Shown in pieces: positions 46,651 to 58,667 of a stretch of 64,000 nt of DNA. The position numbers and the translations under genes are program-made. The notes under the pieces were generated by a model. It was not told the DNA's origin, ran no database searches, and saw only the letters and a program-made list of their open reading frames with translations. This DNA comes from Beta vulgaris subsp. vulgaris (Eukaryota > Streptophyta > Magnoliopsida > Caryophyllales > Amaranthaceae), in NCBI RefSeq assembly GCF_026745355.1, contig NC_079205.1, positions 49,634,652 through 49,698,651 on the forward strand. Reading direction: 5' to 3'. Every line of letters begins with the position of its first letter. Position 1 is the first letter of the stretch.

Positions 46651-47088
46651 TAGAGATGATGAAAAACCTGCAAAAACAGAGCAATGGTGGAGAAATTGAG
46701 AATTTCACAAAAATTGAAGGAAATCATCTCATAATGCACCATAAAGTTTGAAAAACGCAATTTGCAAGGTTAATCTAGCAAAAATCACCATAAAAATCAA
46801 ACCTTTACTCAAGAAAAACCCAAAGAGGAGGAGTGAGAAGAAGGAGGAAGAGAGAGAGAGTGAGGTGGAAAAGTTTGTAAGTAAGATGGGGAATTTGGTG
46901 AGGATGAGTGAAAGATTAGAATTTTGAAGAAATTTGAGAGTGGAGATGGTGAGGAAAGAGAGAATTGGGGTTAGGGTTTGAGAGGAGAGAGAAAGAGTGA
47001 GAGGAAGAAGATGAAGTTAGATGGGGGTTTGAAAGAGAGTGAAGGAAATCAGAAAAAATCGTGGGTTTTATCTCGAGATTCTGCGTCT

Positions 47089-47316
47089 CGCCCGACCGGG
47101 CGGATTTCGCCCGACCGCCCGGGCGGAACTTTTTCCTTAGTTTTTTTCGTGTTTTGATTTTCTACTTTGGATCTGAGCTTGCGCGCCCGACCGGGCGGAT
47201 TTCGCCCGACCGCCCGGGCGGAACTTCTTCCTTAGTCAATTTTCGTGTTTTGAATGTCCCAGCTGAAGTTCGCTTGCGCGCCCGCCCGGGCAGATTTCGC
47301 CCGACCACCCGGGCGG
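47089..47316. promoter_or_regulatory. GC-rich palindrome array upstream of the element B env-position ORF
   Basis: Three double modules containing CGCCCGACCGGGCG and CGCCCGACCGCCCGGGCG, spaced about 80-90 bp apart, in the gap between integrase and the env-position ORF. A GATAAAA motif lies on the minus strand at 47066-47072, about 20 bp downstream of the array. Confidence 0.7.
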
Positions 47317-47541
47317 TGCCCAGTGCAATTATTTTCCGCTTTAGTCCGTTTTTCTCATTTCCTGCAGTAGAGTTCCACACTTATGCAAATTTTTCACTCC
47401 AAAATCACTCCAAAAAAAAATAAAATAAGAGAAAAATAAAATAAAATCAAATCAAAAGAAAAAGAAATGAAAAAGTAGGAAATTGGGTTGCCTCCCAATA
47501 AGCGCTAGTTTTTAAGGTCATTAGCTCGACCTCCTCTAGTA

Positions 47542-48980
47542 TCACTCAGGTGAAGGGATGGAGAGTATGATGTCAACTTGCTCAGCAATGGGATCTCCAG
47601 CTCGGTAATGCTTCAATCGGTGGCCATTGACTTTGAAAGTGTCTCCTTGCCGGTTCCAAAGCTCCACTGAACCATAAGGAAAAACCTTGTAGACCTTGAA
47701 TGGACCGGACCACCGCGAACGAAGTTTACCAGGAAATAGCTTCAGACGAGAATTAAAAAGAAGAACCAATCCCCTTCCTTGAACTCGCGGCGCACAATTC
47801 CCTTGTCATGCCATCTCTTAGTCTTCTCCTTGTACAATCTAGAACTCTCATAAGCATCCAGACGAAGCTCATCAAGCTCAGCAAGTTGAAGGAGTCTCTT
47901 CTCGCCCACCGTGTGAGAGTCGAAATTGAGGCTCTTAATAGCCCAAAATGCACGATGCTCTAACTCAACAGGGAGATGACATGCTTTCCCATAAACAAGA
48001 CGATATGGTGTGGTACCTATGGGGTCTTGAATGCTGTCCTGTAAGCCCATAATGCATCATCAAGTTTAGCAGCCCAATCTTTTCGTGTTCGTGCAACCGT
48101 CTTCTCTAGGATAGTTTTGATCTCACGGTTGGAAACCTCCACTTGTCCACTAGTTTGGGATGATATGAAAGTCCCACTCTATGATGCACCCCATACTTCT
48201 TAAGCATAGCTTCAAATTTATTCTCCAGAAAATGCTTACCTCCATCACTAATCAAAACCCGTGGAATGCCAAAGCGAGGAAAAATAGTTTTCTTGAAAAA
48301 TCTACTAACCACACGAGCATCATTAGTTGGAGAAGCAAGAGCCTCCACCCATTTGGAGACATAGTCCACAGCAACCAGAATATACTTGTTCCCATAAGAA
48401 GAAGGAACGGACCCATGAAGTCTACACCCCACACATCAAATATCTCCACTTCAAGAATAGGGTTAAGAGGCATCTCATTCCGACGGGAAAGATTTCCCGT
48501 TCTTTGACAGCGATCACAAGAATGCACATAATGATGAACATCCTTGAACAAAGTAGGCCAATAAAAACCACATTGAAGAATTTTCGCTGCAGTTTTATTA
48601 GTACTAGCATGGCCTCCACAAGGTAAATCATGACAATGAGATATAATAGAGGATACCTCATTTCCAGGAATACACCTTCTAATCACCCCATCTGCGCAAG
48701 ACTTGTAAAGGAAGGGCTCATCCCAAAAATACCTCCTCACATCCTTAAAGAATTTCTTCTTTTGTTGAGATGAATATCCATGAGGAATAGTGTCACTAGC
48801 CAAATAGTTGGCTATATCAGCATACCATGGGATCTCTGCAGTGGCTAAAGCTAGAAGCTGCTCATCAGGAAAAGTATCATCAATTGGTAGAGCCTCATCA
48901 CCCTCAGCATCCAAACAATTCGAGAAAGGTGATCTGCAACAACTTCTCAACACCCTTCTTGTCTCGAATCTCCAAGTCAA
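47542..48980 (-). pseudogene. Element B integrase
   Basis: Minus-strand frames read SHCHDLPCGGHASTNKTAAK with CDRCQRTGNLS (H2C2 zinc module), FDVWGVDFMGPF (first Asp), and [14 protein letters not shown] (second Asp). [14 protein letters not shown] follows, where the family has a QTxGQxE motif carrying the third catalytic residue; as read, that Glu is lost in a frameshift. The C-terminal part has [20 protein letters not shown] and [13 protein letters not shown]. Broken at about 48120 and 47760. Confidence 0.9.
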
Positions 48981-50476
48981 ACTCTTGTAACAACAAAATC
49001 CACCGAATCAAACGGGGCTTAGCATCCTTCTTGCTCATCAAATATTTAAGAGCCGCATGATCAGTGTGAATTATCACCTTCGACCCCACCAGATAGGACC
49101 GAAATTTCTCCATCGCATACACCACTGCTAACAGTTCCTTCTCAGTTGTGGCATAGTTCATCTGGGCCGGAGTAAGAGTCTTGCTTGTATAGTAGATGGC
49201 ATGCAGTTTACCATCCTCCCTCTGACCCAATACTGCTCCCACTGCGTAGTCACTAGCATCGCACATAATCTCGAAAGGGAGATTCCAGTCAGGCGATTGA
49301 ATTATAGGAGCAGAAATAAGAGCCGCTTTTAACCTGTGAAAAGCCTCAGTACAAGCATCAGTAAACACAAAAGGGACATCTTTGCCTAAAAGCTCAGTTA
49401 GAGGTCGAGCAATTTTGGAAAAATCTTTTATGAAGCGGGGTAGAATCCCGCATGACCAAGAAAGCTCCTTACTCCTTTGACAGAGTTAGGAGGTGGTAAA
49501 CGCTCAATGACCTCTATTTTTGCTTTGTCGACTTCAATGCCCCGATGTAGAAACAATATGACCCAGAACGACTCCTTGTTGCACCATAAAATGACATTTT
49601 TCCCATTGAGAATCAAATTAACTTCTTTGCATCTATGGAGCACCTTTTGTAAATTAGCAAGACAAACGTCAAAAGATGTTCCATAGACGGAGAAGTCATC
49701 CATAAATACTTCCATAGAGTTCTCAATAAGACTGGAAAAAATTGCCATCATGCAACGCTGAAAAGTGGCAGGAGCATTACACAGTCCAAATGGCATCCTT
49801 CGATATGCAAAGGTGCCATAAGGACATGTGAATTTTCCTGGTCACTTGGATGAATAGGAATTTGGAAAAAACCAGAGTATCCATCCAACCAACAAGAAAA
49901 AGAGTGTTTGCCAGTCTTTCTAACATTGATCAATGAAGGGGAGGGGAAAATGATCCTTGCGGGTGGCCTTATTCAATCGTCTATAATCAATACACATGCG
50001 CCACCCTGTCACAGTCTAGTGGGAACTTGCTCACCCTTATCATTCTTGACAACGGTCATACCTCCTTTCTTAGGGACTACTTGAACAGGGCTAACCCACT
50101 TACTATCTGAGATAGGGTAGATTATACCTGCATCAAGCAATTTAAGAACCTCTTTCTTGACTACTTCCATCATATTTGGATTAAGTCTTCGTTGAGATTC
50201 TATAGAGGAAGCATGTTCGTCCTCAAGAATGATTTTGTGCATGCAAAATGAGGGATTAATACCCTTGATATCATCAATGGTGTACCCAATGACATTCTTA
50301 TATTTCCTTAAAATAACGAGCAATTTTTCAATTTGAATGTCATCAAGCTCAGCATTAACAATAACAGGGTATGTATCATTGGGACCCATGAACACATATT
50401 TCAAAGTAGAGGGGAGAGGTTTCAGTTCTACCTTAGGAGGCGTAGTACTCTCCTTAGTGTCCTCAGAATGCAGCAA
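48904..50476 (-). pseudogene. Element B reverse transcriptase and RNase H
   Basis: Order on the minus strand: LPSTLKYVFMGPNDTYPVI, DAGIIYPISDSKWVSPVQVV, (frame break), FSCWLDGYSGFFQIPIHP, RMPFGLCNAPATFQRC-like, MEVFMDDFSVYG (FMDD site), GIEVDKAKIEVIERLPPP and GHAGFY. RNase H follows: [36 protein letters not shown] and [13 protein letters not shown]. It supplies the region that is missing from element A, which shows how much A lost. Several one-base frame breaks. Confidence 0.92.
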
Positions 50477-51540
50477 TTCCTGGAGAGGCTCTTCAGCTTC
50501 TTCAGTGGTCGTGTCTCCTCTAGAAGTCTCTTGTATTCCTTAGTCTCCCAATCTTCCTCATCAGCACTACCCATCAAGACCGTTTGTAGCGAATCATCCA
50601 GTTGCAGATTGAAAGCCTCTGCTTCTATCACCTCATCAAGAGCATCCACTCTATAAACAGTTTCTCCCATAGAAGGAGAAGTCATGGAGTTTGTGAGTGT
50701 GTACTCCATCTTTTCATCACCTACTTCAAAAGTGATTTTACCCTTCTTCATGTCAATAATGGCTCCAGCAGTGGCCAAAAAAGGTCTCCCAAGAATTATG
50801 GGAACTTGTGCATCCTCCTTCATCTCCATGACAACAAAATCACAGGGAATAAAGAATTTACCCACTCGAAGAGGAACATCTTCAAGTATACCAAGTGGAA
50901 ACTTCACTGTCCTGTCAGCTAGTTGTAGAGAGATGCGTGTGGGTTTTAGTTCGCCCATGTTGAGTTGCTTGCAGATAGATAACGGCATGAGACTAACACT
51001 AGCCCCAAGATCACACAGAGCATTCTTGATAGCAATATCTCCAAGCTTGCCGGAATGAATAGCTGCCCGGATCTCCTAGCTTTTCTGGAAGCGTATTCTG
51101 CAAAATAGCACTACACTCAGCAGTTAGTGAAACAGTGACATTTTCTTCAATTTTTCGTTTGTTAGAGAGCATGTCTTTCAAAAACTTAGCGTAAGAAGGC
51201 ATCTCAGATATGGCATCCAAGAAGGGTATGTTGATGTGTAGCTTCTTCAGGATGTCAAGGAACTTCCCATATTTCTTTTCAAGTTTTGCCTGTGCCAATC
51301 TTTGAGGGAACGGAACAGGTGGCTTGTATGGTTTAATAGGAATGACAGTGGGTTCCTCCTTCTCAGGCTTCTTAGCTTCATCTTCCAAACCCGTCTTCTC
51401 TTGAACTTCCTCACTCAACTCTATAACCTCTTTTGCAGTGTTCTTTTGCTCAGTTTCTTTTGCTCAGTTACCCTCCTTGTAGGCTCTTGCAGTTCTTACC
51501 GCTCCTCAATGAAATGGCATTGATATGCCCTTAGGATTTG
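50428..51540 (-). pseudogene. Element B protease region
   Basis: The minus strand begins with a Lys/Pro-rich linker (VIPIKPYKPPVPFPQRL), KKLHINIPFLDAISEMPSYAK and TAECSAILQNTLPEKLGDPG. Near 51010, CDLGASVSLMPLSICK is the Athila retropepsin active site (DLGAS in place of DTGAS). KFFIPCDFVVMEM and IILGRPFLATAGAIIDM follow, the second conserved block. One frameshift near 51060 lies just before the active site. It cleaves the polyprotein in an intact element. Confidence 0.88.
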
Positions 51541-51874
51541 GTTCAGTTTGCCCAGGAAGTTGGCCTGAAGGTTTAGAGAGGTGGCTTATTTGTTGGGCTA
51601 GTTGGGTCATCTGACTCTCCATCAATTTATTATGAGCAGTGATTTGTTGGAGAGAGTTGTTGAAAATTCATTCTGCTTGGCTTGGTATTCAACTTGCTTA
51701 GCCTGAGAGGAAGCTAAATTCTCCATGATAGTCTCAAGGTTGGGTCGAGAGGATGATGATGAAGGGTTGAATGGTGGTCTTTGTTGGAAACCAGGTGGCT
51801 GGGAGTAGTTGGTGTGTGGAGGTTGAGGTTGGTTATTTTTGTAGGAGAAATTTGGGTGATGCTTCCAACCTGGG

Positions 51875-52892
51875 TTAAATGTGTTTGAGTATGGGTTGTT
51901 TTGTGGCCTTGTTTTGTGTTAAGGAGGGCATTGACATGCTCAGTTCCGCGCCCAGATTATTATATTGACACTCGGTGAAAGAGTGACCTTGCACTTCACA
52001 AATCTCACAAATAGGCGCTGCTGGTCCGCTACTCAACTGATCAACTTTAGCTGCCAAAACTTGCACAGTGTTAGTTAAAGTAGCAATAGCATCAACCTCA
52101 TACTTACCTCCCTTTTTAGGGGCTCCACGAGATATACTCCAGTCATTCAGGTAATTGTTGGCAGCCATATCATCCAACAATGTCTTCGCGGCTTCTGGAG
52201 TTTTTGCCATGAAAGTACCGCCAGATGCGGCATCAATAGAACTTCGAACTTCATGCTTCAGACCATTGTAGAATGTCTGAATCAGCAACCACTCAGGAAT
52301 GCCGTGGTGTGGACACTGCCTTTGCAAAGCCTTGTATCTCTGCCATGCTTCGTAGAGAGACTCCAATTCATGTTGTTGAAAGCCAGATATCTCGTTTCTG
52401 AACTTGGAAGTTCTCATAGGAGGGAAGAATTTGTAAAGGAAAGCCTTCTTCAGTTCTGGCCATGTGGCAATCTTCCTCACTTCTTCTTCCTTAAACCATT
52501 CCTTTGCTTCGTCCCTGAGAGAAAAAGGAAAAGCACAATACCGAATTAAATCGTCAGAAACATTAGTTAATTTCAAAGTATTGCATTTTTCTAAAAAATT
52601 AGCCAAATGATCAGTAGGGCTCTCTTTGGGTGTTCCCGCATAGGAATCCTGTGAGATAAACTGGATGAATTGTGGCTTGAGCTCAAATGATTGGCAGCGG
52701 TTGTCGGTCTGTTTATGGTGGTGGTGGTCTCATCGGGCATAGCATATTCCCGTAGAGACTTTGGTGGTGCTTCGTCTCCCATTGTTGGTTCTTGTTGTTG
52801 TTGTCTTCTTCGACCTCCTAATCTCCTTGCTGTAGCTTCGATCTCGCGATCAAGAGTAATCAGATCTTTGGACCCTTGCTACGAGTACGCAT
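51875..52892 (-). pseudogene. Element B gag
   Basis: The start is MRTRSKGP at 52892, aligned with element A's MPRSKRTG. The matrix/capsid-like domain includes FPFSLRDEAKEWFKEEE, ELKKAFLYKFFPPMRTSKFR and LYEAWQRYKALQRQCPHHG (Retrotrans_gag family). A zinc knuckle CEICEVQGHSFTEC (CX2CX4HX4C) lies near 51990. Frame changes near 52860 and 52610 interrupt it. Packages the element RNA when intact. Confidence 0.9.
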
Positions 52893-53001
52893 GCAACAAA
52901 AAGACTGAAAGAAAAGAGATCAAACAGCAAATAGAGTGACAATGATCGAACAAAGACAGTTTAGCCAAATAAATCAAAGATAAACTAATCTAATACCGTT
53001 A

Positions 53002-53019
53002 GCCCCGGCAACGGCGCCA
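53002..53019 (-). promoter_or_regulatory. Element B primer-binding site (tRNA-Asp)
   Basis: The minus strand reads TGGCGCCGTTGCCGGGGC, complementary to the 3' end of plant tRNA-Asp (CCCCGGCAACGGCGCCA), five bases from the LTR. This primer is typical of Athila elements. Confidence 0.88.
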
Positions 53020-53024
53020 AAATT

Positions 53025-54547
53025 TGGTAGGCGTGTCGCGCACCTATCAAAAGTAATTACCTAACTAACTTCCTAACTATGTAGCAGAGCAAGTCAGGGT
53101 CGAATCCACAGGGACAAACGTATCAAACACTAGATATCTTGACTCAATTAACTAAACGAGTGACAAACAATGATGAAAAGGGTGTTGACTAAGACTAACA
53201 CTAAACTACGATATTACTAAGAACACACAAGATATAATCAATTAATTAAAACATCTAGAATTAAGCATCACCACTAGCATGACCAATACATGAATAATTT
53301 CCATCCCAAATATATAATCAAGAATTCAAGAGGAGTAATGCACCCTATAATTACCAAAGATCTCTCCCGAGTACCAATGGCTACTCTAAACAAGCAATCA
53401 AACCATTCCCATAGAATCATGCAAGAAAGAGGCATTAAGCATAGCATCACAATTAAATTCCTAGCAATCCTATCTAACTATTCCCATAGAAGAATTCATC
53501 CATTGATTGGATCAACAAAACCATCTAGAATTCAATTCCCATTGAAAATAAGATATACGGAGTCAAATCAAAATCACCTATCCCTAGTATGATAATGAGA
53601 TAAGAACAATCCAATCAAACAAGAACAATTGATCATATAAACTTGGGATTAATGGAGGAATTCACATATTAAATCATTGCTAGGGTTTTACTTAACCCTA
53701 GATTAATAGACTACTCACTCATAATTGAGATAAAAAGCAAATAATAAACAAATTAAGAGACAAATAATAATGAAAGGAAAGAAAAAAAAAAGAAAACTTA
53801 GTCTTTACTTGAAGGAATCAAAGCGTAGTAATCAATGTTTAACAATGGAGTAAACTCAAAAGCTCTCTAAAAAGTTATAAAATGTATTCTCTAGTAAAAA
53901 GGCGTAGTTTTTAACTCTAAGAAAATAGTATTTATATGTCTCGTAAATCCGGCGCAACACGCGCTCAAAACAGCAAAAAGATCGTCCCGCCCGACCAGTC
54001 GGGCGGATTTCGCTCGGTCGGGCGGTCGTCAGGTCTGATGACTCTTCGTCGCGCCTGGCCGGGCGCCTTTCAGCACAATAGTCCTTCGCCTCGCCCGACC
54101 GCCCGGGCGGATTTCGCCCGGTCGGGCCCGCATGTAAAATTCGCCTGGCAGCTTTAATCTTCTAAAATTGGCTAAGTAGCATTCGCCCGACCGCCCGGGC
54201 GGATTTCGCCCGGTCGGGCGCGGGAGCAAATTCTCTTGGAACTTCAGCGTTCGATTTCTGACTAAGTAAGACTCGCCCGACCAGCCGGGGCAGATATCGC
54301 CCGGTCGGGCGGTCATCAGGTTTTTAGGCAAATGTGAGATTTTCGCGCGTCCCGACTTCATGTCTCATGTAGCGATGTCAAGGATTAGGAATTGCACCAA
54401 AATATGCTATTTCCTACAAAAGTCAATCTGAAAACACAACCACACTACAAGACACACATTAGTACTAAAAAGGGCTCCGAAGAGCGCAATTAATACCAAT
54501 AATCCATGGGAAATGGGGGTAAAATTCTATATAAAATAGACATATCA
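53025..54547 (-). repeat. Element B 5' LTR of the complete copy
   Basis: 1523 bp, near-identical to 42127-43642, differing mostly by one- and two-base indels. TATA box at 53929-53936 (reverse), palindrome array at 53987-54311. It doubles as the 3' LTR of the partial copy to its right. Confidence 0.92.
53987..54311. promoter_or_regulatory. GC-rich palindrome array in element B 5' LTR
   Basis: The counterpart of 43089-43408. A few CpG sites differ between the copies (for example GACCAGTC against GACCGGTC), the transition pattern expected at methylated cytosines. Confidence 0.75.
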
Positions 54548-56208
54548 AACTCCCCCAAGCTAGACTTTTGCTTGCCCCTAAGCAAAACCTGTCTGAAAAT
54601 CAACAGTTCAAAGCATCAATAGTAGTTTCACCCCATCATAAAATTCTTGAAATGACAATAGATCGAATCCAAACACACCACAAGTCATAATCGATAAGGT
54701 TCGACAAAAACAAATACCAATCAGGGATAAGAATCAATGAGAGGCCACTAAATATGCGCTGCAAATCAATGAGAAGGATCTCACAAGGGGACTCACCACT
54801 CATTTGTAAAGCACTCTTCAAGCAGTTAAAATGACTGCTTCTTTCCATCCCCAGTACCCGTCCCTACTCTCACACTCGTGTGTTTGAAGGGTGATATATG
54901 GCGCTCAATTGCTCCACTTCACCAAGTTAGTCCATAGGCTTGTATCATCTCTCCACATCAGGTAGTTATACATGCAAACAAATCATATGACTCAATTAAG
55001 GTTGTAATGGGGCTTAAGGTGTTAGGTGTGGCAAATATTTGGGAATGTGGTGCTTAAGGTAGTGAAGTATTACTATAACTTTTGAACGAACATCCCACAC
55101 ATCAAATAAATTGCAACACAACTATGACCCATTTTTCTTTCATCTCACCTCCTTTATTCTTCATATAACCCAAGTAATGACTTCCAATATGACATAATCC
55201 AAATGAGACCTCTCTCTTAGAATTTTTTTTTTTTTTTTTTTTCAATTTGATTTTCATAATTGCTCTTGGAAATCTTACTTGTCATGTTTTTAGGAGTTCT
55301 CTACTTTAGCTACTAGCTAATGAGGATAGAGAATAATTTCTTTTGCACATGTAATCAATCATATTTGTTCTCTTTCTTGCAATCTTTTCATTCATACCAA
55401 CAACCAATTTCATAATCCACAAGTTAATCAACCAAAAATTCCTAAATACTTCACTACCAATGGTAAAGAGACGTATTTTTGGAAAAATGAGGAGCTCATA
55501 ATGTAGTTGTCAAAAGAAACAGGCTCAGCTCAGAGTGGTTAACTAGGGGAAATGAATGCAGGGAAGGTTATTTGGTCTTTTGGTGCAAATTCCTACGTGA
55601 GTCATAATCATTTTTGTTTAGACATTGTATAACTAATGCATCAATGGAGAGAAAACACAAGTTCTAGCATCCCTCATGAAGTGGGCATACACACAAGAAA
55701 AGCATGACGTTAAGGCACAGAAGCTCACAGTTAAGCCTAAACATGCTTGCAGGACATATAGAGTGCCACAATCTTGATTCTTATCATAGATCTAAGTACA
55801 GTTATGCCATGCCTTGGTGATCAATCATTGTTTCGTGTCCATCAACAATCCAAAGTCAAAACAGCATTATGATAGCATGGGGCACAGGGAAACAACTATT
55901 CAACCTTGACTTTGATTTTTCTCTTTATTTTTTTTTTTCAGCAGACTTCACACATCATACATAGTGAAGACAACATGGTGAAGACAAAACAAACCAAAAG
56001 AAAAAGAAAGAAAGAGAAAGAAAAGAAAAACACACAAAACACACCAAACACACAAAGAAAACAATGCTAAACTGAACTACAAAAGCTGTAAACTACCTAA
56101 GAAGTGATAGAAGATACCATATGTGCAGTGAAGTTCCTCCCCCAAGCTGAACTTGGCAATGTCCGCATTGCAACAAGGAGAAGACAAGGAACACGGCCCT
56201 CAGTCGGC
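54548..56208 (-). mobile_element. Second, partial copy of element B (3' tail)
   Basis: Repeats 43643-45280 closely: PPT, PPT stem-loop (54566-54587), the full 3' non-coding region, the second PPT-like motif and the last codons of the env-position ORF. It stops at 56208, where element A's protease gene resumes. It lies directly against the B 5' LTR, as in a tandem array sharing an LTR. Its own 5' LTR, gag, pol and most of env are gone. Confidence 0.9.
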
Positions 56209-57231
56209 AATCATCAGTGAGATCAAGACTTGTCTCCAATAATTCATCAGACAGAAATTGTGAAAAACTAACTCCAGAGATCTCATCGAGTATGTCAATC
56301 TTGCAACATGTGTGCTCAAGCATAGGGGACTTAATAGCATTGGTTAACTTAAAAGTAATAGTATCATCACCAACACTAAAAGTCAGAGAGCCAGATTTTA
56401 CATCAATAACAGCACCAGCAGTACATAGAAAAGGTCTACCCAAAATAATGGAAATTTGACTATCTTCTTCCATATCAAGTACTACAAAGTCCACAGGAAT
56501 ATAAAATTTTCCAACTCTAAGAGGGACATCCTCTAAAATACCCAAAGGATACTTCACAGATCGATCAGCCATCTGTAAAGTAATCTGTGTGCACTTTAAA
56601 GCACCCAAGTTCAGTTTATTACAGACAGATAAAGGCATAACAGATACACTAGCACCTAGATCACACAAAGCCTTATCTATAAACAGAGCACCCACATGAC
56701 AAGGAATGGAAAAACTACCAGGATCTTTTAATTTGGGTGGAATTTTATTTTGCAGAACAGCACTGCATTCTTCAGTTAAAGCAACCCTATCTATCCCACC
56801 AAAATCTTTCTTTTTAGTTATCATATCTTTCAGAAACTTGGCATACACAAGTACTTGAGAAATTAAATCAGTGAAAGGAACTGTTACCTCAAGATTTTTG
56901 ACCATAGACATAAATTTACCAAGTTGTTGATCGACCTTTGATTTTTGCATCCTATGGGGGAAAGGTAGTGGTGGAGTAGGAGAATCAGTAACCTTCTCCT
57001 TGCGTTTCTCTGCGTCATCCACTTTCCCGCGCTCAACTTCAGTTCTGGAGCTATCCTCACCTTCATTGTCATCCACAGCATCTTCTGAACTGGAGGTATT
57101 GAATCATCAGTAGGCATAGGTGGGGCATCATATTGTGTACCGCTTCGAAGAGTGACAGCATTAGCGGTTTCTTTAGGAATTGGTTGCCCCGGCAGATGAC
57201 CTGGTTGCCTTTGTGCATTATTTCCAGCCAC
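56209..57231 (-). pseudogene. Element A protease region, cut by element B
   Basis: The minus strand reads TANAVTLRSGTQYDAPPMP, (frame change), LPFPHRMQKSKVDQQLGKFM, LTEECSAVLQNKIPPKLKD, then the active site LCDLGASVSVMPLSVCNKL and SIILGRPFLCTAGAVIDV. It ends LLETSLDLTDD at the junction with B sequence. DLGAS is the usual Athila form of the retropepsin site. The reading continues for about 35 meaningless codons into B tail sequence. Confidence 0.9.
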
Positions 57232-57240
57232 CTGAGCAAG

Positions 57241-58629
57241 TTAAGTCTCCAAATGCTTGGTGGTGTTCTTCAGCTCCTTGATGCTCTCCTCATGATTTTT
57301 CTGCATAGAAACCATCATTTTCATTAGATCAGACATAGTAGGCTCTTGAGAGCTGTTATTATGAGGAGCTTGCTGCTGATAGCCTTGGGGTGAAGGCCTA
57401 TTGAAACCAGGAGGAGGGTTCTGAGGAGCCCCTTGATAATATGGTTGTCTAGCAGCATGTTGTGGTGGATTTTGATGTGGTGGTTGGTAGGAAGATTGTG
57501 GTGGAGGTTGAGGATTTTGGACATTGTTGCTCTTATAGGAGAAATTGGGGTGATCTCTCCAACCTGGGTTGTAAGTGTTGGAATAGGGGCTGTGTGGTCT
57601 CTGCTGAAAAGCATTGGCATGCTCCATCTGATTCAGATCAGGTTGACTGTAGGAACAATCATGACCAAAGTGGCCTTGAATACCACACACTTCACAAAAG
57701 GAGGAAGTAATAGGAGCCATGGAGGACATCGCATTAATACTCATGGAGGAGTAGTGGACTGCGAAGATTTCAATGAGTCCATCTTCATGCTCAACTGTGC
57801 TACTTGTGAGGACAACAAAGCATATGCATCAGCATCCAACTTCTTCTTGGTAGTAGTCCTGGAGGAGCTATGATCATTCGCTGCTAAGTTAGCCAGAAAA
57901 TCGTATCCTTCATCTACCCCTTTATCTAGGAAGACACCCCCTGCAGATGAATCAATCGTGCTCTTGATATGAGGTTGTAGACCATTGTAGAAGGCTTGGG
58001 TGATGAACCACTTATCCAAATTGTGGTGTGGACATTCTCTCTGCAGATCCTTAAACCTATTCCATGCTTCCTTCAATGTTTCATCGGGTTCTTGTTGGAA
58101 GGTGGCAAGCTTGTGTCTTATTTCTGCAGTTTTGGTGGGAGGGTAGTACTCTTTCAGGAATGCTTCAGATATAGCACTCCACTCAGTTTCATTAACATCA
58201 TTCAGCCACTTCTTGCCTTGTCCTTTAGTGAGAATTCAAAGACCATGACCTTCAACTGATCAGGAGTGACCCCTTGGTGCTTAACGGTACGACAAAGCTG
58301 TTGAAACCGTTGTAAATGATTTGCAGGGTCTTCAGATGGATGGCCACCAAACTGATTCTGCTGGATCATGTTGATGAGGCCAGGCTTGATTTCGAAGTTG
58401 ACTGCTTGTATATCAGGCATAGTAGGGCCTGTGGGAACATTGTCAGGAGAAGGTACCCCATAAGATTTCAGCAACTTAGGAGGCATAATTGGTTCAGTTG
58501 GTTCTTCCGTGGCTTTTTCTGATTAGCAGACTGCTTTTTCTTCTTTTGTGTCTTCTTGAGCTGCCGGATGGTTTTCTCAAGATCAGGATCAGTCTGAACT
58601 GGAGAACCTGTTCTTTTAGACCTGGGCAT
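57241..58629 (-). pseudogene. Element A gag
   Basis: Starts MPRSKRTGSPVQTDPDLEK at 58629. After a frame change near 58510 come MPPKLLKSYGVPSPDN, VNFEIKPGLINMIQQNQFGG and RTVKHQGVTPDQLKVMVFEF. A one-base loss in an A/G run at about 58205 breaks KDKAKKWLN. The capsid part resumes with LKEAWNRFKDLQRECPHHNL. The zinc knuckle CEVCGIQGHFGHDC (CX2CX4HX4C) lies near 57690, followed by a Pro/Gln-rich stretch and MKMMVSMQKNHEESIKELK, likely coiled. Homologous to element B gag. Confidence 0.9.
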
Positions 58630-58667
58630 AAAAGAAACAAAGAAAAATGTGCAGTGAGATGGCCTCA

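Larger units (their letters stand above)
42127..54547 (-). mobile_element. Athila-lineage element B, complete copy (12.4 kb)
   Basis: LTRs 42127-43642 (3') and 53025-54547 (5'), a tRNA-Asp PBS, gag, protease, RT/RNase H, integrase, env-position ORF and PPT, all on the minus strand. It lies inside element A's pol gene. The left flank in A is ATGCC (42122-42126). No matching duplication exists on the right, because another 1.66 kb of B sequence (54548-56208) continues beyond the 5' LTR. Related to but distinct from A. Frames are broken mainly by one-base indels. Confidence 0.92.

Noticed and set aside
53025..56208. An independent third Athila insertion
   Set aside because: The segment has no second LTR or own target duplication and is collinear with B's 3' end, so a tandem remnant explains it better.
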